Source of the DNA: Lytechinus variegatus
Lineage: Eukaryota > Echinodermata > Echinoidea > Temnopleuroida > Toxopneustidae
Assembly (NCBI RefSeq): GCF_018143015.1
Contig: NC_054748.1
Span: 19,176,725 to 19,240,724 of the forward strand
Direction: 5' to 3'
Length of the DNA: 64,000 bases
Under the pieces are notes generated by a model, which worked only from the letters and a program-made list of their open reading frames with translations, ran no database searches and was not told the DNA's origin. Of the stretch, positions 12,156 through 23,249 are shown piece after piece. How positions within the stretch are numbered: position 1 is the stretch's first letter; each line of letters starts with the position of its first letter. The position numbers and the translations under genes are program-made.

Positions 12156-12739
12156 TTAAAGGTCAAGTCCACTGACTTGAATGAATAGAGAAAAATCAAA
12201 CTAGCATAACGCTGAAAATTTAATCAAAATCGGATGTAAAATAAGAAAGTTATGACATTTTAAAGTTTCGCTTATTTTTCACAAAATAGTGATATGCACA
12301 ACTTGGTGGGTCAGTCGATGATGTACATCACTCACTTTTTCTTTTGTTTTTTATTGTTTGAATTATTCAATATTTCATTTTTTATGGATTCGAAAATAAT
12401 AACCAACTTGACTGAATCATATAGAATTAAATAATGCTAATTTCACATGATCATTGAGGAATTAATTATTGTTTCACTTGACAATGAGGAGAAAATTAGA
12501 ATATTTCAGATTTGACATATTAAAATAGAAAAGAAATAGAGTGGATGACGTCATAGTCTCCTCATTTGCATACCAACCAGGATGTGCATATAACTGTTTT
12601 GTGAAATTAAGCGAAACTTTAAAATGACATAACTTTCTTATTTTACATCCGATTTTGATGAAATTTTCAGTGTTAATCATGTTTGATTTTTCTCTTTTTA
12701 TTCAAATCAACTTTTTGTTGTGGTAGAATTGACCTTTAA
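12156..12739. mobile_element. TTAA-flanked MITE (family B), copy 2
   Basis: Starts TTTAAAGGTCAAGTCCACTG and ends GAATTGACCTTTAAA, with the same mirrored arms as the copy at 10602 (AATCGGATGTAAAATAAGAA on the left, TTATTTTACATCCGATTTTG on the right). An open frame on the minus strand within the right arm is only a by-product of the repeat. Confidence 0.82.
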
Positions 12740-12859
12740 AATTAAAACGTTTAATGATGATGACAATAACAATATGCAACATTTATTACGATGTATCTAA
12801 GTGCTGCATTCTGTTATCTAGTTTTTTTCCACATCAGTGACCCTTTACCAAAGATAAAA

Positions 12860-13085
12860 CCCCGGGGGGGGGCACTTCCATTCACGAGTGGATACAATGT
12901 GCGGCAAAGGGGTCTCGAAAAGCACCTTAAACACGTAATTTCTATATTCTGAAAATGCACCCCTTAACAAGTATTGGCGTGTGAAACCCTACCCTTAACA
13001 AGTATTGGGAACAAAACGATACTCTTGGCAAATATTCCCTGAAATGAACCCCTAAACAAGTACAGCTTCTACACCTCGCGCAAAT
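12860..13085. repeat. Degenerate tandem repeat with CCCTTAACAAGTATTGG phrases
   Basis: Five or so imperfect units of about 40 bp follow one another (CCCCTTAACAAGTATTGG at 12960, CCCTTAACAAGTATTGGG at 12991, GGCAAATATTCCCTGAAATG, CCCCTAAACAAGTACAG), beginning after a G-run at 12863. It looks like a decayed minisatellite of unknown origin. Confidence 0.5.
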
Positions 13086-13617
13086 CGGACTCTAAACACG
13101 AAGTGTTGGGGAAAAATTTTATTTTATCCTTTCCTTTTTTTTCAAGGAGAGGGAGTGAAATAACTTGTTTGTTGATTTACAGAAGGTATAATAAGAACGC
13201 ATTTTCTTTCATTATTTCAAAAGACATTTTACTGAATTTTCATTACATGATATATTGGGAAGCTGCTCGGAATAAAAACAATTAAAATTCTAATAAAGTT
13301 TTTAATCTTTGAACGATATTCCTCAAACATTCATCGATATCTTATATTTTTTCTGCTATTTTTTACAATAAACTTCTTGTCAGGGTGAACTTTGTCTTTC
13401 ATCACAGTGAATAATATTCCTTAGCACATAACACATGCACTGGAAAAATTCAAATCAAAGTAAAATAATATCAAATCAGAAATCATCAAATAGACACATC
13501 GAGATCTTGATTAAACTAATTTTATTAGATTGCAGCATCCCGCAAATTATACAAATCAATAATTTCACTTTTTGTGACAAAAAATATATAAACCTGAAAT
13601 CAAGAAAATTAAAAGGC
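13086..13617. other. Unassigned AT-rich sequence
   Basis: Only short, low-complexity open frames. No gene supported. Confidence 0.35.
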
Positions 13618-14034
13618 TTTTGCTAGTCTGCATGCACAGACCTTTAGTTTTTGCAATTCACACACTCAGTGCATATTAAAGTCAGAGTCTGAAGTAGTAA
13701 GACTAGATTCACTATGTACTGTAGCTGCCTCTACTTAATTAACAGAGTTTGGTGTTAGTCTACACTCTAGACATGGTTTAATCAGAACTGCCAACCTGAA
13801 CAAGAACATTTTAGTATTCTTAAAGCTGAAAATCAGTATTTTGGTGAGGAATCAGTATTTTCAAAGAAATACCGTAAGACAATACATAAAACTGACACTT
13901 TAGAAATCAGTATTTTGCATTTAACCATCAGTATTCTTCTGATTTTTCAGTACTAAATACAGAAAATCAGTACAACTTGGCAGCTCTGTTTAATTGTTTA
14001 AGGTTGAAAATTTGAGTCTGTGCTCACAGACTAG
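13618..14034. mobile_element. Palindromic MITE-like element
   Basis: Left end TTGCTAGTCTGCATGCACAG is mirrored by CTGTGCTCACAGACTAGCC at the right. The centre holds repeated ATCAGTATTTT phrases. Arms are short and imperfect; the ends are approximate. Confidence 0.5.
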
Positions 14035-14176
14035 CCTTCTGCAGCCTCCATCTGGAATGAATAAGTTGGTACATGTTTACTGTTTCCTATGAATAATAAC
14101 ACAAGATAGTCAAATAAGTATCCAAACCATGTGATGTATTGTATACCTCTAAGTTCAATTTCTCGAATGATGACCA

Positions 14177-14335
14177 GGGCTCTGTAACACAAAGGTTTGG
14201 GATAAATTGCAAATATGAAAGAACCGCCGTTATTGGTTCCCGGTCAGTATTATAAACAAAGTGCACATGCCATGATGATCTTGATTGGTCATTGGTATTT
14301 AGCGATTGATTGCAAACATTTGTGTTACGGAGCCC
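14177..14335. mobile_element. Short palindromic MITE
   Basis: Terminal inverted repeats GGGCTCTGTAACACAAAGG and TTTGTGTTACGGAGCCC bound 159 bp. Internal CAAATATGAA and GATTGCAAACA continue the symmetry. No coding capacity. Confidence 0.7.
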
Positions 14336-14814
14336 AGATTTGTCTGTGAAACATGTGACTTCGACAGAGCCACCAATATTCTATTAAATCTCTTGTATTG
14401 TTTCATGTTGGAATGTCATCCATTAAATTCCCTTTTTCTACATAGAAATAATAAATACTTTTCATTTTGAGGGTTAATAATGCTAAACCTCAACAAATAC
14501 GCTTCATTATGCACATATATTTTAAAGAATAATATAAAGGTTTTCTACACATTATCCATTAGTCAAATTTTCAATTTTGGGGTCAAGAAGAACTTCATAT
14601 TTTTGGTTTTGGGGGGAACAATATTTTTTTTAATATTTGTATGTGTCTTTGTTACACTTTTGGGGGTTTCTTTTTTTTCTAAAACAAATTGATTCATTGC
14701 TTGGATTTTAAAAGATATGTTTTTTCAGATTCTTTTGGGTTAAGGGTATTCAATATGTGTATCTAAAAATAATAATTAAAACAGTAGTACTATCGATTAT
14801 GTAAATATTACCAA
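14336..14814. other. Unassigned AT-rich sequence
   Basis: A 70-codon open frame with hydrophobic, low-complexity composition lies here. It lacks any recognisable feature and I do not call it a gene. Confidence 0.35.
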
Positions 14815-15363
14815 CTTAAAAATCAAAGAATAAGAATAAAGAAAGTTTAAGAAAAATCAGACAAATAGTGAGAAAGTCATGAGTATTTGAATATTGCAAT
14901 CACTATTGCTATGGAGATCCTCACATTGGCAATGCCACAAGGATGTGTGATGTCACTGATGAACAACTTTCCCTTTGGTGGACTATAAAATACCCTCAAA
15001 ATGTCTTTTTTGCTTTTTCTTATGATGATACAAACTCTTTATCCATGATGTATTCTTCAAAAAAATATGTATTACATGCCCTTATGTAGAAAGAACACAT
15101 GATTTATGGATAGATGTGATAAAAGAGGCAATTCAAGTGAAATATATACTAAAGTTATGGGGAGAGTTGTTCACAAGTGACATCACACATCTTTGTTGCA
15201 TTGCCAATTTGCTATCTCCATAGCATTAAGTGATCGCAATATTCAAATGCTCATAACTTTCTCACTATTTGTCTGATTTTTCTCAAACTTTCGTTGATCT
15301 CTTTCTTTGATTTTTCTGTTTTCACAAAAGCTTTCTTGTTCCAATGGTTTCATTCTCCTTTAA
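14815..15363. mobile_element. TTAA-type MITE (family C), left end truncated
   Basis: Arms mirror each other over about 200 bp: AATCAGACAAATAGTGAGAA (left) against TTCTCACTATTTGTCTGATT (right), and GTGTGATGTCACTGATG against CAAGTGACATCACACAT. The right end is TTCTCCTTTAA, a TTAA end; the matching left terminus is absent. Its layout resembles families A and B, but its sequence differs. Confidence 0.7.
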
Positions 15364-16019
15364 TTACATTAATTATAACAAATGTTGTGTGGACAGGGCT
15401 GTTGTGGTAAGCAGTTCTGAAACTGACAATGCTACCCTGTATAAATAAAACTACAAATAAACTAATAAATAAATAAAATATTTTCTTCATCCTTGTCTTT
15501 GATGCTCCTCTTTTGTATTTTTTTGTTCACAACTTGAAACATTATATGAAATCACAGACCTATTACAACTGGTTAGTCGGCAGAAAGGTCAATAAATAAT
15601 GAATACATGTATATATCTTTCTTTTACTTTACAAGAGAATCTTAATCATAATCTAAATGTTAGATGGTATTTATAGTTAAGCTTAACTTTCGCATCGAAG
15701 TGTGCAGAGAGGACAGTTCGTGATGCGTGCGAGGAATTTTATCAATGCTCAGTACATTTTCACAAAATAGCTTTATTTCGTGTCGTGAAATTACATAGAT
15801 AAAATAGAAACTAATAATTTATTACACAATATTAAATAAATAGATACAAACATGTATATATATTGCAACATAAATACCGTACTATAGAAGATTTCCATGT
15901 AAGATCACTCTGAGATCACATTTGATTTCAATAACTTTCCCACTATAAATGCACTTTTAAAAGTTTTCAATAAAAAGTTTGGGTTGGTCCCAAAAATGGT
16001 CTCTAAGACAGGTTTGACA
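15364..16019. other. Unassigned AT-rich sequence
   Basis: No gene or repeat terminus recognised. Confidence 0.35.
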
Positions 16020-16310
16020 ATTCACAATGCACTTAAAAGAGGGAAAAAATATCCCAAGAAAAAATCTAAATGCATTGGAATGTAAAATGTCATTAAACAG
16101 CCGGCAAAATGCATTTTCAACTAGGAGTATAAATAACTGGAATGCTTTACCTCAGGAAGCAGTTTCTGCATCTAGTGTCAATATGTTCAAATTAGAGGCA
16201 TTGGAAAAACCATCCACTAAAGTTTTTACCCTACCAGAGAATAATCCAACGTGACGAGGGGCAAATAAGCTCCAAGCTTTACGTCTCTACATCCAAGTAA
16301 ATCCAAGTAA
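16020..16310 (+). mobile_element. LINE 3' fragment
   Basis: The 75-aa frame ending at 16254 contains RQNAFSTRSINNWNALPQEA followed by SVNMFKLEAL. That is the RVVNxWNxLPxxVVxAxSVNxFK signature found at the C-terminus of many animal non-LTR retrotransposon ORF2 proteins. The 3' side carries repeated ATCCAAGTAA units, which look like a LINE tail. Only the extreme 3' end is preserved. Confidence 0.7.
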
Positions 16311-16879
16311 GTAAACACCTTGGCACTACACATTCCATTGCTCTGTATAATAATGCACTTCATTCATATAGCGCCTTTGCATCAGATACAAAGTCTATAA
16401 AACAAAGAATAACATTGGAAACCGTACAGAAAATTCAGAATAAGTTAGGTAAGTTTTTAGGCCTTTTTTTAAATGAGAAAAGTGTTTGGGAGTCTTTAGT
16501 GAAGGTGGCAAGGAGTTCCATGTTCTGGGGGCAACGGTACAAAAGGCCCAATCACCTATTTATTTAGCAGTAAGAGTATTACTAGTGGCTGAGCGAGTGT
16601 TGCATTTGGATGTGTGTGCAAAGAGGTCAGCTTAATAAGTTGGGGCTTGATTGTTAACACATTAACACTGTATGATATAAAGGCTTGGTCCCGCTGCACT
16701 TAAGAATGCAAAGAAGATGTAAAACGAAAAGAATCTTGCCATCCGTTGGACAATGTTATGTATCCATTGTTTCATCTTTGCAGGATACGTGTTTCTTACG
16801 CTCTATATCCATCGAGCATCCATCTACTGTGATTTCATTTATGAATATGTTTTCTGTCCATCGGCCATTGGGACCAGGT
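16311..16879. other. Dispersed-repeat-like sequence without a gene
   Basis: A phrase at 16345-16385 (TAATGCACTTCATTCATATA then GCGCCTTTGCATC) resembles the short repeat at 58276-58330 (CTTTTATATAGCGCTTAATA), suggesting a common dispersed family. The rest is unassigned. Confidence 0.4.
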
Positions 16880-17120
16880 TTTTTTTTTATGAAAGTGACT
16901 TGGTGCAGTGGAATTAACTCTCATCCTACTGTGAGGTCGTAGGTTCAAATTCCATTCCATTTATTCATTTTCTTTGATACTTAGATAATGTAAATGGGTA
17001 CCCAGTACGAGAGTGCTGCTGATAGAATTCAGGGCAGCACTGACCAGCCAGGACGGGGTGTTCTGTACTTAGATGGCCAAAACACCAACGACTCCTTGTA
17101 GACCACCTTCCTATTAAGCT
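16880..17120 (+). mobile_element. tRNA-headed SINE-like element
   Basis: An A-box-like TTGGTGCAGTGGAATTAAC and a B-box-like GTAGGTTCAAATTCC lie about 40 bp apart at 16897-16952, as in tRNA-derived pol III promoters. A body with AATGGGTACCCAGTACGAGA follows. It ends near the left tip of the foldback at 17128. Confidence 0.5.
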
Positions 17121-17127
17121 CCCATAA

Positions 17128-18226
17128 TAGTCCGGCAGCCCAGGAGGTTTATTCAACCGAAAGCCGGACAAGCAAATGACCCCATAGCTGGATGGCATGG
17201 ACCTTGAAGTTTACAAACATGCATTGCTGCCGGGTTCTATGCGTGGTCTTCCCTCCGAAATGACGTAATATATGACGTCACTACAAAATGGTCCTATTTC
17301 ACCATTTTTCAGACATTGTACACATAGCATAAAGTCAAGGGAGAATATCTCAGCCAAATCATGCTTGTTTTGTATGAAACTTTCACAATGTATTATTCGA
17401 GTAGTGCACAAGAGATATACAAAATTTCACGAACAGAAATTATTGTTTACATATGCAAATTACATAATGAAATTTGCATATCATTAGTTTTGGAGATTTC
17501 TCGCATAAAAAAATGTCAAAAATCGATTTAGAAATTTATTTTCTTTTGTAGTGTACTTTATTTATTTTTTCTCTCAAGCATAATACCATTGTCTTCATCT
17601 ATATCTCTACTTTAAGAAAATATATAACAGTAATTGAAAAAGACATTATAGACTGTGATTTCAGCCCCCTTTCCAATATGGTGCGCACGTAGAAATCGTG
17701 CGTTTTTGGCCTATTTTCACCATATGGCTGAGGTGTGCGAACGATATGCCTACTTTATTGATGTTTCCTGCATTTTGCATATTAAATCTTCCAAACAACA
17801 TATTTTCTTCTTCATTATGTCTCTGGTGATCAATCAATGATTTCAGCAAAAATTGATTCCCCACTGGGCAGTCTATAGGCTACGTTTTCAGCCTAGTTTT
17901 CAACAACGAACCTATACCATGTATGACTGCATCGTTGTAGTCGAGTCGGATAAGGGGGTTTCTATGTACCATCAAAACATTTTTCACTCGATGTTTTGGT
18001 ATTTGCCTAAAGTGTCTAGTTAATGAATCTTGATGTTCCCTTCCCAAAATCGTGCCCAACGGAGTTCAAAATTGGTATCTTTGGCAGCCCTCTTGGACAT
18101 TTTTAATGAAAATCAATTATTTTCATATTTTATTGCACAAAGTCTGACAATGGGAAATTTTAAATCAATACGCATTTCACTAGGATTTGGATAGTAGAAA
18201 TCGGTTGAAATTGTTTTCTGAATAGT
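17128..18226 (+). repeat. Left inverted arm of the 5.4-kb foldback
   Basis: It mirrors 21408-22516. Open frames inside (for example 17661-17864) are duplicated exactly in the other arm, so they reflect arm identity and not selection for protein. Confidence 0.85.
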
Positions 18227-18739
18227 CCGGTTAATATATAAAAAAAAAGAATTCATCAAAAATTTTGAACCAAAATGTTCAAGTGCATTGACATCTATCT
18301 GTTTCATCTTGCATCCGATCGCCTTTGTTGATGTGCCTAACATGCAGAAAATAACGTACTTAGCGATCGATAGAAAGGTATGTATTACTTGTATAATGTG
18401 TATGAGGGTAAAAGGCATTTTCTACACAAAGCAATTTTTATGATAATTAAATCTCTTGAAAAAGATAGAAGTTCGAGGCATTGCTCTGCATTTTCATTTT
18501 GCATACAATTACTCTCGGGCACCTTAAAGCATAGTCCCACAAGAACCAGTAAAATGTTACATACAGTACCATACCATTATCCATAGCTTGACTATGATGA
18601 TATCGTGCTTTTCGGAGCCCCCAATGTGGTAACATTTTGTTTTGAGTATGTAATTTTTTCCTTTAAATCACTTTTCTCTATCAGCTACATATAAACAAAT
18701 TGGGGCATAGCAAAGCCTAACCCTCAGGGGGCTGCCAAA

Positions 18740-21190
18740 GTCGCCCAATCTTTTTTTCGTATCTTGCCAGTTTCTCGGAAAATTAGTCACTTTGAGGCAA
18801 ACAGTGTTTCTGCCTTGCGGCAAAGCCCTTGTTTTTGTTTTGTAACCACATAAAGAGACAAAGTAGGATCTTCTTTATCAGTTACATATGTCTATTTTCA
18901 TTTTTTATTGTAAAAAAATGCAATGTTTGAGCCCCCATTCAGACAAAAGGGCATTTCTGCTATATAGTAAAGCTAGCTTTGATTTTGGAAACCACTTTGA
19001 AATAAAAGAAGAGGCATTTTTATCTATCAGCTACATGTAAAAAAAAGTGCCGTACATCGACTGCTACCTTCTTCAGAGGCTCCAAGATTGGCAGATTTTC
19101 CCCATATTGGAAAAAATATGGAAAAGGGGTGTGTGACTTTCGGAACCCCCGGAGGGGATAGACTTTGCTGTGCAACCACTTATTAGCAGCAGATTGAAGA
19201 AAGTCTACTCCTTTAATTCCATGTAGTTTCAAAAGAATGAAACTGGCTTCACCATATAGCAGAAACGCTTTTTGCCTGAATGGGGGCTCGAAAATAGCAC
19301 ATTTTCCCATAAACAGGTAAAGTATGGAAAAAGGGTAGGTGATTTCGGCGACCCCATAAGGGGGGTATGTTCCAATATGCCAACACCTCTTTATATGCAG
19401 CAGATAGAGGAAACTCTACTCTTTCGTCTCCATATAGTTTAAAAGCAATAAGATTAGTTTTACTATATAGCAGAAACACCTTTTGCCTCAATGGGGGCTC
19501 GAAAATAGCATATTCTCCCCCAAAATAGTCAAATTATGAAATAGGGTAGGTGATTTTGGTGACCCCCTAAGGGGGTATGTTCTAATATGCCAACACCTCT
19601 TATATGTAGCAGATAGAGGAAACTCTACTCTTTCGCCTCCATATAGTTTAAAAGCAATAAGAGTAGTTTTACTACATAGCAGAAACCCCTTTTGCTTCAA
19701 TGGGGGCTCGAAAATAGCATATTTTCCCATAAATATATAGTTAAAATATGAAATAGGGTAGTTGAATTTGGCGACCCCCAAGGGAGGTATGTTCCAATAT
19801 GCCAACACCTCTTTATATGTAGCAGATAGAGGAAACTCTACTCTTTCGTCTCCATATAGTTTAAAAGCAATAAGAGTAGTTTTACTACATAGCAGAAACA
19901 CCTTTTGCCTCAATGGGGGCTCGAAAATAGCATATTTTCCAATGATTTTGCAAATTACGTAAAAGGGGCGGGTAACTTTGGCAGTTCCTAAAGGAGGTAG
20001 GCTTTATGGTACCAGCACTTCTTTATATGTAGCAGATAGAGGAAACTCTACTCTTTCGTCTCCATATAGTTTAAAAGCAATAAAAGTAGTTTTACTACAT
20101 AGCAGAAACACCTTTTGCCTCAATGGGGGCTCGAAAATAGCATATTTTCCAATAAATAGGTAAATATGGAAAATGGGTAGTTGAATTTGGCGACCCCCCA
20201 AGGGGAGTATGTTCCAATATGCCAACACCTCTTTATATGTAGCAGATAGAGGAAACTCTACTCTTTCGTCTCCATATAGTTTAAAAGCAATAAGAGTAGT
20301 TTTACTACATAGCAGAAACACCTTTGCCTCAATGGGGGCTCGAAAATAGCACATTTTCCCATGAATTTGCAAATTACGTAAAAGGGGAGGGTAACTTTGG
20401 CAGTTCCCAAAGGTGGTAGGCTTTACTGTACCAGCACTTCTTTATATGTAGCAGATAGAAGAAAGTCTACTCTTTCGTCTCCATATAGTTTGAAAAAAAT
20501 AAAGGTGGCCTTACTACATAGCAGAAACACTTTTGCCTCAATGGGGGCTCGAAAATTGCATATTTTCCCATAAATAGGTAAAATATGGAAAAAGGGTAAG
20601 TGATTTCGGAGAGCCCCTAAGGGGGTATGTTCCAATATGCTAACACCTCTTTATATGTAGCAGATAGAAGAAAGTCTACTCTTTCGTCTCCATATAGTTT
20701 GAAAATAATAAACGTGGTTTTACTAAATAGCAGAAGCACTTTTTGCCCAAATGGGGGCTCGAAAATAGCATATTTTCCCATTAATGGGCAAAATATGTAT
20801 AATTATCGGGTAACTTTAGCAGTCCTCAGAGGGGGTAGGCTTTGCTGTAACAGCACACCTTTTTTGTAGCAGATAGAGAAAACTCTACTCTTGTCTCCAA
20901 ATAGTTTAAAAACAATGAAAGTGGCCGTACTACATAGCAGCAACACTTTTTGCCTCAATGGGGGCTTGAAAAAGCATATTTTCCCACAAATATGAAAAAG
21001 GGTGGGTGATTTCGACGCTCCCTGAAGGGGTATGCTTCAGTATGCTAGTAGCAGATAGAGGAAACTCTACCCTTCTTATCTCCATGTAGTTTAAAAAGAA
21101 TGAAAGTGGCTTTATTCCATATCAGAAACGTTTTTTACCTTAATGTGGGCTCCAACTGTCCAAAGTGGCATATTTTCCAATAAATGGGTA
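18740..21190. repeat. 212-bp tandem array (about 11 units)
   Basis: The marker phrase AATGGGGGCTCGAAAATAGC recurs near 19273, 19490, 19701, 19913, 20127, 20333, 20540, 20751 and 20957, with more degenerate units at both edges, giving a 206-217 bp period. Each unit also has CTACTCTTTCGTCTCCATAT and TTATATGTAGCAGATAGAGG. The central units are most alike and the edge units most diverged, as expected from unequal exchange in the middle of an array. Long frames are open on both strands because several units are close to a multiple of three. Confidence 0.9.
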
Positions 21191-21407
21191 ATAATAGTAT
21201 TTGCCCTTTAACTAAGCAAATAAAGACATACATATTGTCATGAAGCGTTACAGTATTATCGGTATAATATATCCTCTTTCGTGTCGAATGCTGATATTTT
21301 GAAATAGTTGTTGATGTTAATGATTGAACAGATAGATATCAATGCACATGCAAATTTTTGACCAAAATCATGCCCATTTCGGGATAAATCTTATTTCAAA
21401 ATATATC

Positions 21408-22516
21408 ATCAGAAAACAAATTAAATCGATTTCTACTATCCCAATCATAGAGAAATGCGTATTGATTAAAAGATTGTCCCATTGTCAGACTCCGTGCAAT
21501 AAAATATGAAAATAATTGATTTTCATTTTTAAAAAGTCCAAGAGGGCCGCCAAAGATATCAATTTTGAACCCCGTTGGACACGATTTTGGGAAGGGAACA
21601 TCAAGATTCATTAACGAGACAGTTTAGACAAATACCAAAACGTTGATTGAAAAATTGAGTGAAAAATATTTTGATGGTACACAGGAACCTCTTATCCGAC
21701 TCGACTACAACGATGCAGTCTTACATTGTATAGGTTCGTTGTTGAAAACTAGGCTGAAAACGTAGCCTATAGACTGCCCAGTGGGCAATCAATTTTTGCT
21801 GAAATCATTGATTGATCACCAGAGACATAATGAAGAAGAAAATATGTTGTTTGGAAGATTTAATATGCAAAATGCAGGAAACATCAATAAAGTAGGCATA
21901 TCGTTCGCACACCTCAGCCATATGGTGAAAATAGGCCAAAAACGCATGATTTCTACGTGCGCACCATATTGGAAAGGGGGCTGAAATCACAGTCTGTAAT
22001 GTCTTTTTCAATTACTGTTATATATTTTCTTAAAGTAGAGATATAGATAAAGACAATGATATTATGCTTGAGAGAAAAAATATCAAATAAAGTACACTAC
22101 AAAAGAAAATAAATTTCTAAATCGATTTTTGACAATTTTTTATGCGAGAAATCTCCAAAACTAATGATATGCAAATTTCATTACGTAATTTGCATATGTA
22201 AACAATAATTTCTGTTCGTGAAATTTTGCATATCTCTTGTGCACTACTCGAACAATACATTGTGAAAGTTTCATACAGAACAAGCATGATTTGGCTGAGA
22301 TATTCTCCCTTGACTTCATGATATGTGTACAATGTCTGAAAAATGGTGAAATAGGGCCATTTTGTAGTGACGTCATATATTACGTCATTTCGGAAGACCA
22401 CGCATAGAACCCGGCAGCAATGCAGTTTTGTAAACTTCAAGGTCCATGCCATCCAGCTATGGGGTCATTTGCTTGTCCGGCTTTCGGTTGAATAAACCTC
22501 CTGGGCTGCCGGACTA
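21408..22516 (-). repeat. Right inverted arm of the 5.4-kb foldback
   Basis: Inverse complement of 17128-18226, with scattered substitutions. Confidence 0.85.
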
Positions 22517-22637
22517 TAAGATGTAATCTAATCATTATTTCCGAAGCTGTAATGTAAATGAGAAGAAAATGGCATATGCAAATTGCATGGACTAATAATA
22601 TACTGTAATAATAATCAGAAAAATAACAATAACATTA

Positions 22638-23235
22638 GGGCACTAGTATTTAACTTGTTTTGAGAGATTCCTCAAATATAAAGAAATATAGAATTTACCT
22701 GAATTTCAGACCCATCTTATTTCAAAGAGCAAATGCTGGTTATTCTTTTTCCGTTACTTATTTCTTCAACCAGTCGACTGTGTGCGCGGGTGATCGAATT
22801 ATACGGCGACAGTTTTTGGCACTAGTATTCAACCTGTCGGCACTAGCATTCAACCTAGCGATGAAAGATGGCCCTGTTTCTCAATCTGCCCTTGTCTCAT
22901 CCGAATATGGACTAGACCATTTGAGATGAGACCAAACAAGGAATTAATCGAAGCCAGAGACTTACATAGATCTAGATCTAATTTAGCAATCTAAACCCTT
23001 TTGAGATTTGCTATCTATCCTCACTAGGTTGAATACTAGTATCATTCAGTGCAAAAGGTCATCGCCGCATAATTCGATCCTCCGCGCATAGTCGACAGAT
23101 TGAAAAAAGAAAATACCGACAACAGATTACCCTGGAAATAACAAAGGTATGAAATCAAGATAGATTCCATATTTCTAAGTATTTTGGGGAATATGTCAAA
23201 ATCTTTGAATTATGCCGGGTTGAATACTAGTGCCC
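22638..23235. mobile_element. Harbinger-like MITE with TTA target duplication
   Basis: Starts GGGCACTAGTATTTAACTTG and ends TTGAATACTAGTGCCC. TTA flanks both sides (22635-22637 and 23236-23238). The arms are about 250 bp, mirroring CAGTCGACTGTGTGCGCGGG against CCGCGCATAGTCGACAG. A second copy of the terminal phrase lies inside (GGCACTAGTATTCAACC at about 22818, mirrored at 23024), so the element is a nested palindrome. It ends 15 bp from the SCYL2 stop codon. Confidence 0.85.
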
Positions 23236-23249
23236 TTACGGTACTGCAG

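Larger units (their letters stand above)
17128..22516. mobile_element. 5.4-kb foldback transposon with 1.1-kb inverted arms and a tandem-repeat core
   Basis: The ends TAGTCCGGCAGCCCAGGAGG and CCTCCTGGGCTGCCGGACTA are exact inverse complements. The arms 17128-18226 and 21408-22516 stay roughly 95% identical over the stretches I compared (for example ATGACGTAATATATGACGTC on both). TAA occurs on both outer flanks (left ...CCATAA, right TAAGATG), a possible 3-bp target duplication of PIF/Harbinger type. No transposase frame is visible, so it must move in trans if at all. The core is a 212-bp tandem array. The window start carries part of a relative. Confidence 0.85.

Noticed and set aside
17661-17864. 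Duplicate 67-codon protein (also at 21781-21984)
   Set aside because: The two copies are the mirrored arms of one foldback; the conservation is DNA-level and both strands are open.
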